From the NCBI GenBank assembly GCA_021464415.1, contig CM038467.1, positions 32,109,248-32,173,247 on the forward strand: a stretch of DNA of 64,000 nucleotides. The letters are read 5' to 3'. How positions within the stretch are numbered: the stretch's first letter is position 1; the number at the start of each line of letters is the position of its first letter. This document shows positions 45,231 through 64,000 of this stretch, in pieces. Made by a program: the position numbers and the translations under genes. This stretch comes from Lonicera japonica (taxonomy: Eukaryota; Streptophyta; Magnoliopsida; Dipsacales; Caprifoliaceae). Below the pieces are notes generated by a model. The model had not been told where the DNA came from. It made no database searches and worked only from the letters and a program-made list of their open reading frames with translations.

Positions 45231-45850
45231 GATTCGCGCATTATTCGTATTTTGGCTATAACTTTTTACTCCCAATTCTGATTGGCGCATGGCTTTTTCC
45301 TACAACTTTACAACTTTTATAATTGGAAGTTTTCTCAAATTTTTGATGGATCAATACCAGAATTATTTTTAACACAAGGCTTGATTTCGGTATAGCTCTT
45401 TTTCATCCCAAAACTTTAGGTATTTAATTCTAATGAGTTCTTCATCACATGGGATTTCTTTATTGACTTCTATTGGACTTTTGCATTCACTTCATTCATG
45501 CTTAGTGTCTTCAAATTCCTTTTCATTTAAGATTCGCACATTATTCGTATTTTGGTTGTAACTTTTAGCTTCGAACTCCGATTGATGCATGGCCCGAGTC
45601 TTTGCCTTCACATAGCTAACTTAGAGCTTTACAAATTTTACATTCAAAAGTTTTCTCAAATTCTTGATGGATCAATACCATAATTATTTAAAACACAAGG
45701 CTTGATTTCGGTAAAGCTCTTTTTCATCCCAAAACTTTAGGTATTTAATTCCAATGAGTTCTTCTTTGCTTGGGATTGCCTTTATTGACTTATATTTAAC
45801 TATTGTATTCACTTCATTCATGCTTAGTCTCTTCAAATTCCTTTTCATTT
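45231..45850. repeat. Tandem duplication, period 300 bp
   Basis: 'gattcgcgcattattcg' (45231) recurs as 'gattcgcacattattcg' (45531). The copies share 'caaggcttgatttcggta' and 'ttcatcccaaaactttaggt', and run to about 45530 and 45850. Copy 2 has an extra about 20 bp after 'gcatggc'. Confidence 0.8.
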
Positions 45851-46835
45851 CATTCATCTTGGGGTTCAATTCCAGTTAATTCCTTTATTCTGAGAACGAA
45901 TTAGATGATTTTGGGTTGACTTTCTTCTCAAAACTTCATTCTTATGCCAATATGCCTCTCTTAACATCCCAAATCTGCACATATAGCTTAGAACAAATCA
46001 AAACACATGCAATACCAAATTATGCAATTTCTAAGCAAAATTCAATAACTTTAGGATTTTAACTTTCAAAACTAACGAATTAAGCCATCTAAATACGTAA
46101 TATGATGTAATATTTTGGCTCAATCATGGGTCTCTTGAGTTCAATGCACAAGGAACTAAACCTAGTGTCACGCCAATCTAGAGGCTTAGCAAGATTCTAG
46201 AATGCACTAAAGAATACTAAAGATTTGAAAAAGATATAAATGTTATTAGAAGCTTCAAGAATACTAATGTATGATATAGACTATTCAACACTTGTATCGA
46301 ATAGTATGGATTTTTGTAATATCCTAAAACATTTCGTAGGATTTATCTGCGCCATAGATACATTTGATTCCACCATCTATTAAGGAAGGAAAAGCCTATA
46401 TATATATGTGTGTGTGTGTGCGCGCGTTGGGAGTAACAAGCCATCAAGCAAATTGTTATGTTTGTTAAGTAATAAAATACTCCATCTGCATTTCATTTAA
46501 CTCAAGCATTTATATATTTAAGATAGAAAGATGTGTTGTTTAATAAAATTTGAACAAAAATTAATCACATAAATGAATCGAAAAATATTTTCCCAAAACC
46601 CTAAAACTTGTGACAAAAACTAATTGCACAACTAAAGCAGCTAATTGTTCTTGTTGGAACAACTACTTGTTACAAAAGGGTCATATATTACTTACATTAA
46701 AAAAATAGTATAATAGTATAATGTATAACCAAAAAACTAATAACATGACATAAAAGACATAAATAGTATAATGTGTAACCGAAAAATTGGTAACATGCCA
46801 TAAAAGATATCACAATTCGAGATTACCTAAAACTT
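45851..46835. other. Intergenic, nothing recognised
   Basis: AT-rich, with a short (TG)n/(CG)n run at about 46405-46425 and an approximate direct repeat of 'taatagtataatgt(a/g)taacc' at 46711 and 46765. No gene was seen. Confidence 0.5.
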
Positions 46836-46838
46836 TTA

Positions 46839-47280
46839 GGGCCTGTTTGGTTGCGTAAATTACCTAATTTTAGAATTAGTTAATTTTCGATTGAAGAATT
46901 GTGAATTTGCTCATTTATGAATAATTCAATTCTAATTCAAGTAGTGTTTGGAAAACTTAAAAAAGAAATTCCGATTGTTAGAATAAAAACATGTTCTCTA
47001 TTGTTCTATGTTATTTAAAATTTTGTTTAGATGCATCAACATCACGAGTAGAAACTAGATCTTCTCGAAAAATAGAGTTGGAATGAATTATCTAATTCTA
47101 GAATTAGGCAATTTCAAGTTTTACTTAAAATGACTTAATTTGAGTTTTTGTGAATCAACTTGAATTATCATATTTACAATTGTTCAATTTACACAACCAA
47201 ACACTAATAAATGAAAATTTTATAAATTACTTAATTGTAAATTATCTAATTCGCTATTTGAAGGACAACCAAACGAGCCC
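46839..47280. mobile_element. Harbinger-like MITE, 442 bp
   Basis: The ends GGGCCTGTTTGGTTG and CAACCAAACGAGCCC are inverted repeats flanked by TTA (46836-46838 and 47281-47283). The interior folds back around 'aattacctaatt' and 'attagg' motifs. There is no coding sequence. Confidence 0.85.
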
Positions 47281-47472
47281 TTAATTAATTAGCCCTACAC
47301 ATTGTATCCTCCTAAATGTCCTCAATCAACCCTCTTTTCCTGCAACAATGTTTGTGGGTTTTTTTATCCTTATTTTTAATTTGAAATTAAACGAACATAT
47401 TTTTATTTTTATTTTTTTTTGTAAACTTGTATATAATTTTGGGACTTAGATCCGTTCCATTATCCCTTTGAT

Positions 47473-47800
47473 CCAAGTTTGTTTAAGGGGGTCTAGTTCA
47501 AGGTTTGAATGCATAAATTTTTTTCACGAAATTTGGTTGAGATGATTTATGTAATGAGTAGATAATCTCTACAAAATTTCATTAAAAAATTTAGACCGGA
47601 AGTACGTGTAATAGAAATTTGATATTTATGTTCATTTTTTACCATTAAAATTTTACATGATCATTTCACCTACTTATAATTTAAATTTTTTGACGAAATT
47701 TTGTGAAATTGATCTACTCTTTCAAATATCATCTCCAACAAATTTCGTGAAAAAACTCGTCCATTCAAGTTTTGAACTATATTTCTTTGAACAAACTTGG
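47473..47800. mobile_element. Foldback MITE-like element, 328 bp
   Basis: The ends ccaagtttgttt and aaacttgg are inverted. Longer arms carry 'ttttcacgaaatttg' opposite 'caaatttcgtgaaaa' and 'gagtagat' opposite 'atctactc'. A related partial arm is at 2030-2190. No coding capacity. Confidence 0.7.
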
Positions 47801-48035
47801 ATGGAAGAACTAATAAAGGGAAGCCAAGTAACTCCATCTATTCACTATTTTTATTTAATAATTAAAATTACTACTTGTACTCTCGTTTCATTCGTCTCTT
47901 CTCAACGTCCGTGGTCATTTTCCACGGATGAATTGTATTCAACATTAGATTTTACTGCAATTTTAGCTGCTTCTTTTTTTCTTTATCTTTCTTTTTTTTG
48001 TAAATTTTTAAATGAACTTTTTAGAATAATAGAAA

Positions 48036-48250
48036 GTTAGCAAACAGCCTTATTGTCCATTGGACTATTCTTTGTACTTGTAATAAAGAGGTCATAGATT
48101 CGATTCACATGAATGTAGTTATCAATTCTTTGTTATGTCCATTTTTAGTGATTGTTGTGTCCATTCTTTGTGGTGGTAATTATAAAATATAGTATCCAAA
48201 ATTTGTAGTGTCCACCAAAATGATGCCCATAAAATTATCGTTCGTAACTA
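48036..48250 (+). mobile_element. Possible tRNA-derived SINE-like repeat
   Basis: 'ggtcatagattcgattcaca' resembles an RNA polymerase III B box, preceded about 45 bp upstream by an A-box-like 'ttgtccattgg'. The downstream region has repeated 'tgtccat' motifs. The support is weak. Confidence 0.35.
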
Positions 48251-50690
48251 TATTAAAAAGGAAAAAAGAGCAACAGAAAGTTAAGTTTAAAGTCATTTAC
48301 TCATTCGCTCCCTCTTTAAGCTAAAAATGTCCTAGAACCAAGATTTTACACTTAGCCTCGTTAACATAATGCGAAAAAAAAAAAACAACATTTTATATAT
48401 AATTGTGTGCAAAAAAACTTCTTTCCTAATTAAGCAAATTTATAGACTATATAATAAGTTATTATGACATATTTCTGGATGTTTTTCTTGATAGACGTAT
48501 TCTGTTGATGTTTTTGAAACTTATAATATGAGTTATTTTTAGGTAATTACTATATTGTCAGAGTAATATATTATACTTAAAATACAATTATACAAACATA
48601 TATTCACACACACTATTTTAATAATAAATATTATATTTTGACAATAATAATTTTCTAATTTTAATTAAAACTATGTATAGATTAGACTTGACGTATATGC
48701 GTATGTCTTTTGTAATAAAATAAGTATTTTGACGTATGTGGTTTAAAGATTGTGTTATTTTGTTATTTATTTTTGTTTTTGTTCTGAATTTTGATATTCG
48801 AAATATATGGTTTAGAGCGATTAACTTGATTAATTCGGGTGAGGAGGATCCAAGTTGGGCCGGCCGGTTCATTGAAGAGATTCGGCGATGCGGTTTTGGT
48901 TCTAACTCGAAAATCATTTGAAAATTCTTGTGCCGAAATTTGCTGGTTTGAGTTAGTTTACAAAGATATTATTTAGATGTGTTCGCGTCTTTGTGATAAA
49001 AAAAAACAAAGATTACGAGTAATTTGTCATAAAAGTAACTTTTTAGAAAATAAAATGTGCTAATACAAGTGAATGCATTAAGAGTGTATGAGTTATTCCA
49101 GTAGTAAAAAATGTTCGATATCAGTTGTGACCAACTGACCATAATGATAATATACATATCCCTGTGACCCTTGCACCTTATTAACGAATGCAATAAAAAG
49201 TAAAAGACACACCGGAAGAGTCACCATATGGATCACAAATTCCAACTACCCTATGATAAGCTTTGAGGGTCACAATGATCTCAAATTCGAATTGGTCAAA
49301 AGAATTGAGACTCCTGTGGATTTTGGATGTTACGAATGTTCCTTCTTTTTTATTTGAAAGGCCTTTTTTTCTATTATTATTATTATTATTATTATTACTA
49401 CTACTACAAGCAATACACAAAAACTTTTGGCGTTGGATTTTGATACAAGGAGGATGATAATTGGGATTGTGATATTTCGAACTATGATAAAATAGGCATG
49501 AAGTCGACCACTTGCCAATTTTACTACATTCCTAGGTGTCCCACAATCTTTTTAGTATATAAAATTGGTTGTTTTTTTGGTATTTCTATGGAGAAACGAA
49601 AGCTTTAATTATACTCATAAGTGAATTATTTTTTCTTTAAACTCTAATTGAGAAATAGAGGGAGATTTTATTAGGAATGATAGTTTGGTAATGATGGAAT
49701 GTACTAATGAAATTTGGACCCGCATCTCTATTGTTCTGGAACCTCTCTAAAGATTAGCTTTTGGTTTGGATCCGCCAATCCCAAGAAATACGTACTTGTA
49801 TGGTGTGTGTGGCAATTCAATTCCGAGCTTCACAAGAATAATTGTTGCTTCCATTCTAATTCTAGTGGATCTCTAAATACATCATTATTTTAATTACCTA
49901 GTAAAATTGACCTCCTCATTTTTTAATAGGAGCATGGCCAGGTGGTTTAAAGCGGGGTGAATGGAACTCAGTCAATTTAAAAAAAAAGGTGGAGAAAGAG
50001 ATATGGAAAATTAGGATTTAGCACAGTTTTATGGGATTGTTTTTACTCAGACTCAATCCGTTTCTAAAATTAGGATTTAACCCACTTTTTTGTTTTTACC
50101 CCAATTATTTTGCATTTGGCTCGGTTTTCTTTTAAAATTATCTTTATTATTATTATGGTTATAAATTGTGATATTACCCTCTTGCCCTTTGTTGATTAAT
50201 CTTTGTTATTCAGTGATTTTGCTGGTTGTTGTTTGGATTAGTTATATCTCCTTATTTATTGCTTGGTTCGGTTACACTAAACAAAATATGTTAAGCACCT
50301 AAAACATAGGATAATGGGTAGTTATTTTAGAGCATATCCATTATTAAATAGATTATGAGATTAATCCTTATCATTAAGTTTTGCCCTTCTATTTTATTGG
50401 CGGTGTGTTTTATTCTCAAGCCATACGTAAAATAACTATTTTCCAGTTTCATCATCCGCTTAGTTCATTGCTACAACAGTCTTATTTGGTTAGAGGTACG
50501 TTTGCATTTCAAAAAGTTTCCTTGTCATTCGGTTAAGATTTTTGTCATATTATTTCGTAATTCATCAGGTTTTTTAATCTTTGTTGCCTTTTATTTTTGT
50601 TGATTGATGGTTATGTAGGTTTTTTTTTACATTATCAATTTATTTTGTAGACATCTATTGTCGAGATATCCCCTGTACACTTACTATTGT
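48251..50690. other. Intergenic, no gene seen
   Basis: AT-rich sequence with an (ATT)n tract at 49373-49397. Open frames here are short and resemble nothing known. Confidence 0.5.
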
Positions 50691-50940
50691 AATATGCATG
50701 TTTCAAATATTTCTGGTGTATCACATTAATATGCATGTTTTAAATATTGCTAGTGTATCACACCAATATGCCTGCTTCTTCTGATTGTTTCTAGTGTATT
50801 ACACTAATAGATTAATATGCCTGGTAATATATTTATTTCACAAACTGTCAATATGTCTGCATCACTAATATGCCCGCTTTCAAAACAGTCTGGTGTATCA
50901 CACTAATACATTAATATGCTTGTTAATATATCTATTTTTA
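50691..50940. repeat. Diverged tandem array around 'taatatgc.tg'
   Basis: About five units of 45-65 bp each carry 'aatatgc(a/c)tg' followed by 'tggtgtatcacac' or a variant. Spacing is irregular, so it is an old array. Confidence 0.6.
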
Positions 50941-53050
50941 AAACTACGCTCTAAGAATTTAATATGTCTACCATGTAAATAAGACAATCTATATAATATG
51001 TCTAATCATATTAGATTAGATAATTCAGTTAGGTGTAAAAAAAATTGAAATTCAAAATAAAACTAGATCATATGTGATTAGATATTTCTGTTATTTTTTA
51101 AAAAAAAAAAATTTTAAATAGTGTTTATCTAGTCAACCGAAAAATTATATTTGAATATTTATTTGTTCCCTTAGATTACAAGAAGCTAGAATTTAGGAGA
51201 TTATGAATATTAAAATTAAATTTCAACAAAAGGGTAATCTCGGAAATCAACTAAATAATTTCTAAAACAAAAAAAATAATTAGTAATTATCTAATCATTT
51301 GGGCTATTTGCTAATTTCTAATTCGGAATGGGCTAATTGCAAAACAATTTAAAATAATTGGGCTAAACACAAAAAGCCCCAAAGAGATATTATATAATAA
51401 CAAAAATTAGATAACATCTACAATTTGACCCCATTAAAATTCTTAAAAAATAACTACATACGGGTCAATAATCCACTTTATTTTATTGTATTTTTATTTA
51501 TTACACAAAGTATATAATGATTTATCAAATGACCCCATTAACAAAATTTTCTAACTGTACCACTATTTTTGAATTCATTTATTAAAGGTGAATTATGCAT
51601 TTTTTAACGATAAAAATCCGTTGCTAGAAGTTTGATTCTTTTAAGGACAGTTAGGGGACTCCGTCTATATGATATATACTTTAAACTAAAATTTTGAATG
51701 GGATAAAGAGAGAACAAACATTGTCAAAAATTTCAATTGAAGTCCGTGCCCCCAATCATAACTCCACAATTTCATGCAGAAACTCATGGTTCTCTTGAAC
51801 TATCCACAAATTTCACGTGACTACATTATTGGACTTTTGAAATAGCAACTAGTCCAATCAATTTTGATTTCCATTAAGTGTGCTATATATATAGTCTTGT
51901 TAATCACAATTTTTGCATAGTACTTGCATGTGCCTCTAGTCAAAATATTCTTCATTTTTCCTTTTTGTGGATTTCTAGATCTTAGATCCAGGTTCTCAAT
52001 CTACAATTTGTTTTTTATTTTTTTTTATAACGAACTACCTCAAGCAATATCTATACACGCGAGAAAAAAAATCTATTTTGGAAACAAAGAATCCCAGATT
52101 TACTTATCGGTTACAAGAGTGCATAATGAGCCAAATCTTAGGCTACTCTATGACATAATCTAGGGACAAAAAGAACATACAAGTTTACACTTAATTTAAA
52201 GGATGATTGTGATGAAAGAGTTCGTGATCTCGAATTAATTTAATTTTGTCACTCATTTTCAACATACAATAATTATCCAATCTAACAACTAATGTTCAAA
52301 TTGATGAATTTTGATAGAAATTAAATTATTAATAGGTGATAAAACTTCTTTGTTTTACAATTTTACGCACATTGTATGCATAATGTAACAAACAATAGAA
52401 TGCCTAGAGCAATGTAAAAAATTGAGGGCTCATCTATAAGCTGTATTGTAGAGGTTTATTATACACATAAAATTAGCAATTTTTCTAATGTTTTTAGGAC
52501 AACCATAAATGATTTATACTTTTAGTCCCCACTTTTTGGGAAAAGGAGGAACAAAAAACATAGCAATTTCTTGTGTACATGTGTCAACGCATTATTTGCT
52601 CTAAAGAAATACTAAAAACATAAAATTTCATTGCTTTTACTGATTTACATTTTTGCACTTCATATGTATCCAATGTGTCGTTATCATTTGCCATTTTTTT
52701 GGTGTAATTCGGCCAATTTTGTGCATAGAAAATGTTACAAGTGTCGAGCACATCGTTTGGTGGACTAAAAACATAAAAGCAATTCTAAATCGTCCCTTTT
52801 TATATATTTATACGAAATCAATAATTCCAAATAAATATAAATATCTGACATAAAAATTAAAATATCTAATATTGCTTCCAATTGACTAAAAAAACCTTAT
52901 CACAATTCATTTGAGTCATTGATACATTGATATATCAATTTTTAATATTAGATATTTATGTCCATATAAAAGTACTCGTATAAAATGCTTGAAAACAAGC
53001 AAACCCAAATGTTTTCTTCTTTTTATTTTTATTTTTTTAAAAAAAAAATT
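50941..53050. other. Intergenic, no gene seen
   Basis: AT-rich sequence between the array and the RECQL1 3' end. No protein-like frame was recognised. Confidence 0.5.
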
Positions 53051-53059
53051 TGAAGGTTT

Positions 53060-53185
53060 AAATAGCTTCCTTTTACTACAAATAACAAAGAAACCATCCC
53101 CATCCTTCGTAAGACTCGAACCAGGACCTCCCAGATCAGGGCGAGCACCTTTACTAATATGCTAACCTAGTCGCTCACAAGCAAC
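53060..53185 (-). mobile_element. tRNA-derived SINE, minus strand, downstream of RECQL1
   Basis: On the minus strand, TAGCATATTAG is a consensus A box and GGTTCGAGTCTTA a near-consensus B box, 45-50 bp apart, followed by a T/A-rich 3' region. It lies about 330 bp past the RECQL1 stop codon on the same strand, so it may fall in or near the 3'UTR. Confidence 0.65.
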
Positions 53186-53511
53186 CTAATGCAGAATACC
53201 TATGGAGCAACATATTGCCAGCAAGTGTATGCAATTATGTTATAGAATATATGCGCATGGGATAAGGTTTTGTTAAAAGATAACAAGTTGGGGTTCATCT
53301 AATCATACATGAAGTAAAAATTTCTCAGTTTTGTATTTACAGATCTCGAATAAAATTCAAATAATTTTATTTACAGGCGGATCAAACTAAAAAAACAGAG
53401 ATTGGACCCCTAAAAACTAATACATGCCCCCTAGGGAATAAATTAAGGTACAGTTCTAGTATTAGAAATAGTTTCAACATGCATAGCTGTTAAGTGAAGA
53501 TACAAACACCT

Positions 53512-60752
<7,241 letters not shown>

Positions 60753-60799
60753 CTAGAAAATTCGAAAGCAATGCAAATGCAAAGGTCATTAACAAAGCA

Positions 60800-63629
60800 A
60801 CTGGAGCAAGTGAAACATAAACTAAAAGCATGGAACAAACAAGTCTTTGGGGATGTAAGGGTGGTAAAGGGACAAATTTTGAAGAGGATTCATGAGAGAG
60901 ATGAGGAAGAGGCTAGAGGGGTGTTAGGGGACAGGTTGTTAGCGAAAAGGAGGGAATTGAGTGAAAAATTTGGGGAACCTAACCTTAAGGAGGAGATCTC
61001 ATGGAACCAAACCAAGATAAGAGGGTTTAGGGAATGGGATGGCAACTCTAAACTTTTCCATAGTGTTTCAATAAAAAGAAAGTGAATAAGATGATTAGCA
61101 AGTTGGAAAAAGAAGATGAGTCCATTCCTGAGAGAGGAAGAGATTGTGAGCGAGATAGTGAGTCATTTTGGGAAGTTGTACACAAAGAGAAACAGATGCA
61201 ATGAGGGTTTTGAAGGGTTAGAGTGGGCACCCTATTAAAACTGAGAGTAGGTCAAGGCTCGAGAGACCTTTCGAGGAAGGGGAATTTAGAGTCACTATAG
61301 AGATGTGTGATGGGGAGAAAGCACCAGGGTCAGATGAGAAAGCACCAGGGTCAGATGAGTGCACCATGGAAGTCTTTAAGAAAGGTTGGGATACCATTAA
61401 AAAAGATGTTCTAGGAGTTTTCAATGAATTCTTTAATAATGGTATTATCAATGCATGTACCAATTTCACCTAAATTTGTCTAATCCCTAAGAAAATATCT
61501 TCTCTGAAACTCAAGACTACAAACTCATTAGCCTTGTAAAGAGCTTACACAAAATCTTGGCTAAGGTTTTCTCTTTAAGATTAAGAGAGGTGTTGGGAGA
61601 TACTATTGGTTTGGCTGACTTTGGCACAAGGGGTGTTTATGAGGGGGAGGCAAATTCTAGATTTGATTCTTATCGCAAACGAGGGAGTGGAAGAGTACTG
61701 AGATAAGAAAAAGGAGGGGATAGTGTTCAAAATAGATTTTGAAAAAGCTTATGATCATGTGAAGTGGGACTTCATTGATCATGTTCTTGAAAAAAAGGGT
61801 TTGGGGAAAGGTGGAGAAGATGGATTAGAGGGTGTCTTTCTTCCAGCAACTTCTCAATAATGGTCAACAGGAGACCAAGGGGTATTTTCAATGCCATTAG
61901 GCGACTTAGGCAAGGGGATCCCTTATCTCCCCTTTTTTTTGTCTTAGTTGCAGGATGTTCTCAATTGATTGGTCAAAAGAGCGAGGGATGTAAGATGAAC
62001 AGAGGGGTTTGAAATAGTGAGGGAGAAGGTGAATCTACACATTTACAACTAACTGATGAAACCATCTTTTTTCTCTCAAATGACGAGAGTAAGCTTAAAA
62101 ATTTAATTGATATTCTAGACATCTTTCGGTTAGCATTAGGTCTTAATATCAACATGTCAAAAAGCACGGTAGTGGGGGTAACGTGAGTGAGGGAGAGATG
62201 ATGTCTTTGGCAAGTGTAGTAGGATGTAAGGTAGGCTCATGAAGGGTGATAATCCGAGACAAGTAGGATTTTAGGATCCGGTCATTGAAAAATTCGAAAA
62301 GATTGGAAGGATGGATGAAAGGATGTCTTTCTAGAGGGGGTAGATTGACTTAAATTCAATCGGTCTTAGAAATTATCCCCATCTACTATATTTCTCTTTT
62401 CAAAATGCCCTTTTTGGTGGCAAATGAGATTGGAAGATTGTTGAGGAATTTATTTTTTTTGGGAGAGGTACGAGGTGAAGAAAAGCAATCATTTAGTTAA
62501 CTGAACATTGTGTCGAAAAGCAAAATTAAGGGGGGTGGTTTGGGGATTGGTAATCTCTTAAGGAAACATGAAGCTCTTTTAGGAAAGTGGCTTATGAGAT
62601 TCCCTTTAGAGCAAGACTATTTTTGGTGCTTAATAATCAAAAACAAATATGGCATTCATAATAACGGATGGGATTCTAATGTAGTGGCTAGAGGATCCCA
62701 TCGCAATCCATGGAAGGCCGTATCTAATGGCCTTGATACATTCATATCCTCTACTTTGGCTAGGGTAGGGATAGGGGATAAAACTCGGTTCTGGGAAGAT
62801 ATTTGGGTTAAGACCACACACCAGTACACCACTAGCTGCTCTTTTTCCTCAACTTTATAGGGTTTATGTCAATTATCATTCCTTGATTGCTTCACTTGTT
62901 TGTTGGGATTCCGAAAATTCTTACTCATGGGAGTCCTTTTGTGAGATCTTAATGATAGGGAAATTGAGGAAGATGAACATGGTGGGTAATATCACGGTCT
63001 CTAGGTCGGATAGGGACAAAAGAATTTCGGTAGGGGAAAAGTCGAGTTCTTTTTCTTGTAAATCCTACTTTTATTTATTAATCAATTCGCCGGATGATCC
63101 GCTCTTTGTGCCTTACAAAACAATATGGAAAGTTGGCATTCCACCGAGGGTAAAGGTATTCGCTTGGTTGGCTTTTTGGAAGAAGGTCAACAAGTATGAT
63201 TTGTTCCAAATTAGACAGCCTTATCTTTCTATATCTCCGTCTTGGTGCACTCTTAAGAGGGATATGGAATCCATTGACCATGTGTTAATCCATTGTCAAT
63301 TTGCACAAGTTATTTGGAATAATATTCAAATGGAGTTAGATTTAATAGCAGTTCTGCCTAGTTCATGGCATGATCTTTTGGCCATTGAATGGAGCTTCAA
63401 AGGTAATAAGAAGAAGGCAAAGCTGCTGTTGAGGTGTTGTTGTATGGCAGCAGCCTCGAGTGTGTGGCAGGAATGCAATGCTAGGATATTTGAAGACAGA
63501 TTTTTGGATGCTCAGGAGGTGTGGAGTAAAATCAAGTCATTGGCTTCTCTTTGGGCATTTTCATCCAGACTTTTTGGCTCATTATCTGTATCTGAAATAT
63601 CCAGAGATTGGGGTGCAGCTTTGAAATAG
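60800..63629 (+). pseudogene. Broken L1 ORF2 (reverse transcriptase and zf-RVT)
   Basis: Pieces in order: the connector (60800-61085), a diverged EKAPGSDE region (61315-61470), FEKAYDHVKWDFIDHVLEKK (about 61735-61795, motif A), a catalytic box degraded from FADD to LTDE (about 62049-62060), GGLGIGNLLRKHEALLGKWL (62527 on) and an intact zf-RVT domain (62883-63629; IWKVGIPPRVKVFAWLAFWK and a C...H...C cluster at SWCTLKRDMESIDHVLIHC). Multiple stops and frameshifts lie between 61085 and 62510. It is inactive. Confidence 0.85.
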
Positions 63630-63819
63630 ATCTGTCGGAGGGATTATATATCTAAAGACTGCAGGGGTTTCAATTTTTTGAAGAATATTTTGTAATAGAG
63701 TGATTGTTTGATGTTTTGGGGGTACTGTTGTGGTGGACCTCTGGTCCTCCAGATAGTTCTTTTTAGTTTGCTTCTATTGTTATTTTTATCAATAAAAGCA
63801 TCTGTTTCTGATCAAGAAA
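60800..63819 (+). mobile_element. 5'-truncated L1-clade LINE in a RECQL1 intron
   Basis: About 3.0 kb, antisense to the gene. It starts inside ORF2 between endonuclease and reverse transcriptase ('KLKAWNKQVFGDVRVVKGQI') and ends with a short A-rich tail after 'aataaaagcatctg'. The flanks attaacaaagcaa (60787-60799) and attaacgaagcaa (63820-63832) are a 13-bp target duplication with one mismatch. The missing 5' part is normal for LINE insertions. Confidence 0.85.
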
Positions 63820-63832
63820 ATTAACGAAGCAA

Positions 63833-64000
63833 AGATTAGTGACCAATGCAGTACTCAAATAATTATATGTGGAGACTATTTTCTCAAAACATGTCTGTGT
63901 AGACTACAAACTGATCCCATGTAGAAATTTTAAGAACACAATAGTACTTAAGACACTTGTAAACAACTTCTCTTCTTCCCTTTAGCTTATGTTTGGTTCG
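63833..64000 (-). other. RECQL1 intron sequence up to the window edge
   Basis: No exon-like translation was seen. The exons encoding the Walker A motif should lie beyond this edge. Confidence 0.6.

Noticed and set aside
47657..48040. 127-codon plus-strand frame
   Set aside because: It begins inside the foldback element at 47473-47800 and resembles no family; it is probably chance.

Overview
The window is plant nuclear DNA, almost certainly from a eudicot. It is AT-rich, has GT-AG introns, and is packed with plant-type transposable elements. Two host genes can be supported, both on the minus strand. At the left is a TRM6-like gene (TON1-recruiting-motif / LONGIFOLIA-related family; CDS 13184 to 3872, five coding exons plus a 5'UTR exon near 14502-14690). 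At the right is the 3' half of a RecQ helicase gene resembling Arabidopsis RECQL1 (six exons, 60752 to 53512; its 5' exons lie beyond the right edge). From memory, the Arabidopsis counterparts At3g05740 (RECQL1/RECQI1) and At3g05750 (TRM6) are neighbours. If so, this is a conserved gene pair whose intergenic space here has grown to about 39 kb.

Layout. 1-3.87 kb: intergenic, with a decayed RNase H relic. 3.87-14.7 kb: TRM6-like gene; its 5.8-kb third intron holds a 404-bp direct duplication, a nearly full-length RTE-clade LINE with a perfect 17-bp target duplication, and a MITE-like foldback. 14.7-53.5 kb: no intact gene found, only elements: an end-to-end series of PIF/Harbinger-type MITEs and a 1.15-kb Harbinger-like element with a nested Stowaway MITE (16.6-19.3 kb), foldbacks at 19.9 and 21.0-21.6 kb, tRNA-type SINE-like repeats, two Helitrons with abutting 5' ends (24.15-27.47 kb), a glycine-rich RNA-binding protein relic (27.7-27.9 kb), a further Harbinger-like element with an inner insertion (29.1-30.5 kb), a possible 5.8-kb solo LTR (31.3-37.1 kb), nested long-TIR elements (37.9-42.9 kb), an LTR-like block (43.2-44.6 kb) and more MITEs. 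53.5-64 kb: RECQL1 3' half; its introns carry SINEs, a TRIM cluster, a copia remnant, a 137-bp tandem duplication and a 5'-truncated L1 LINE.

The two genes have no evident joint pathway: TRM proteins are associated with TON1/PP2A cortical-microtubule regulation, RECQL1 with DNA unwinding. The interest is mostly in genome structure: clear element boundaries, nested and abutting insertions, an L1 that landed about 35 nt from a RECQL1 splice acceptor, and an unusual acceptor for TRM exon 2. I found no novel enzymatic or defence system. All homology calls rest on recognising motifs by eye; no search was run.
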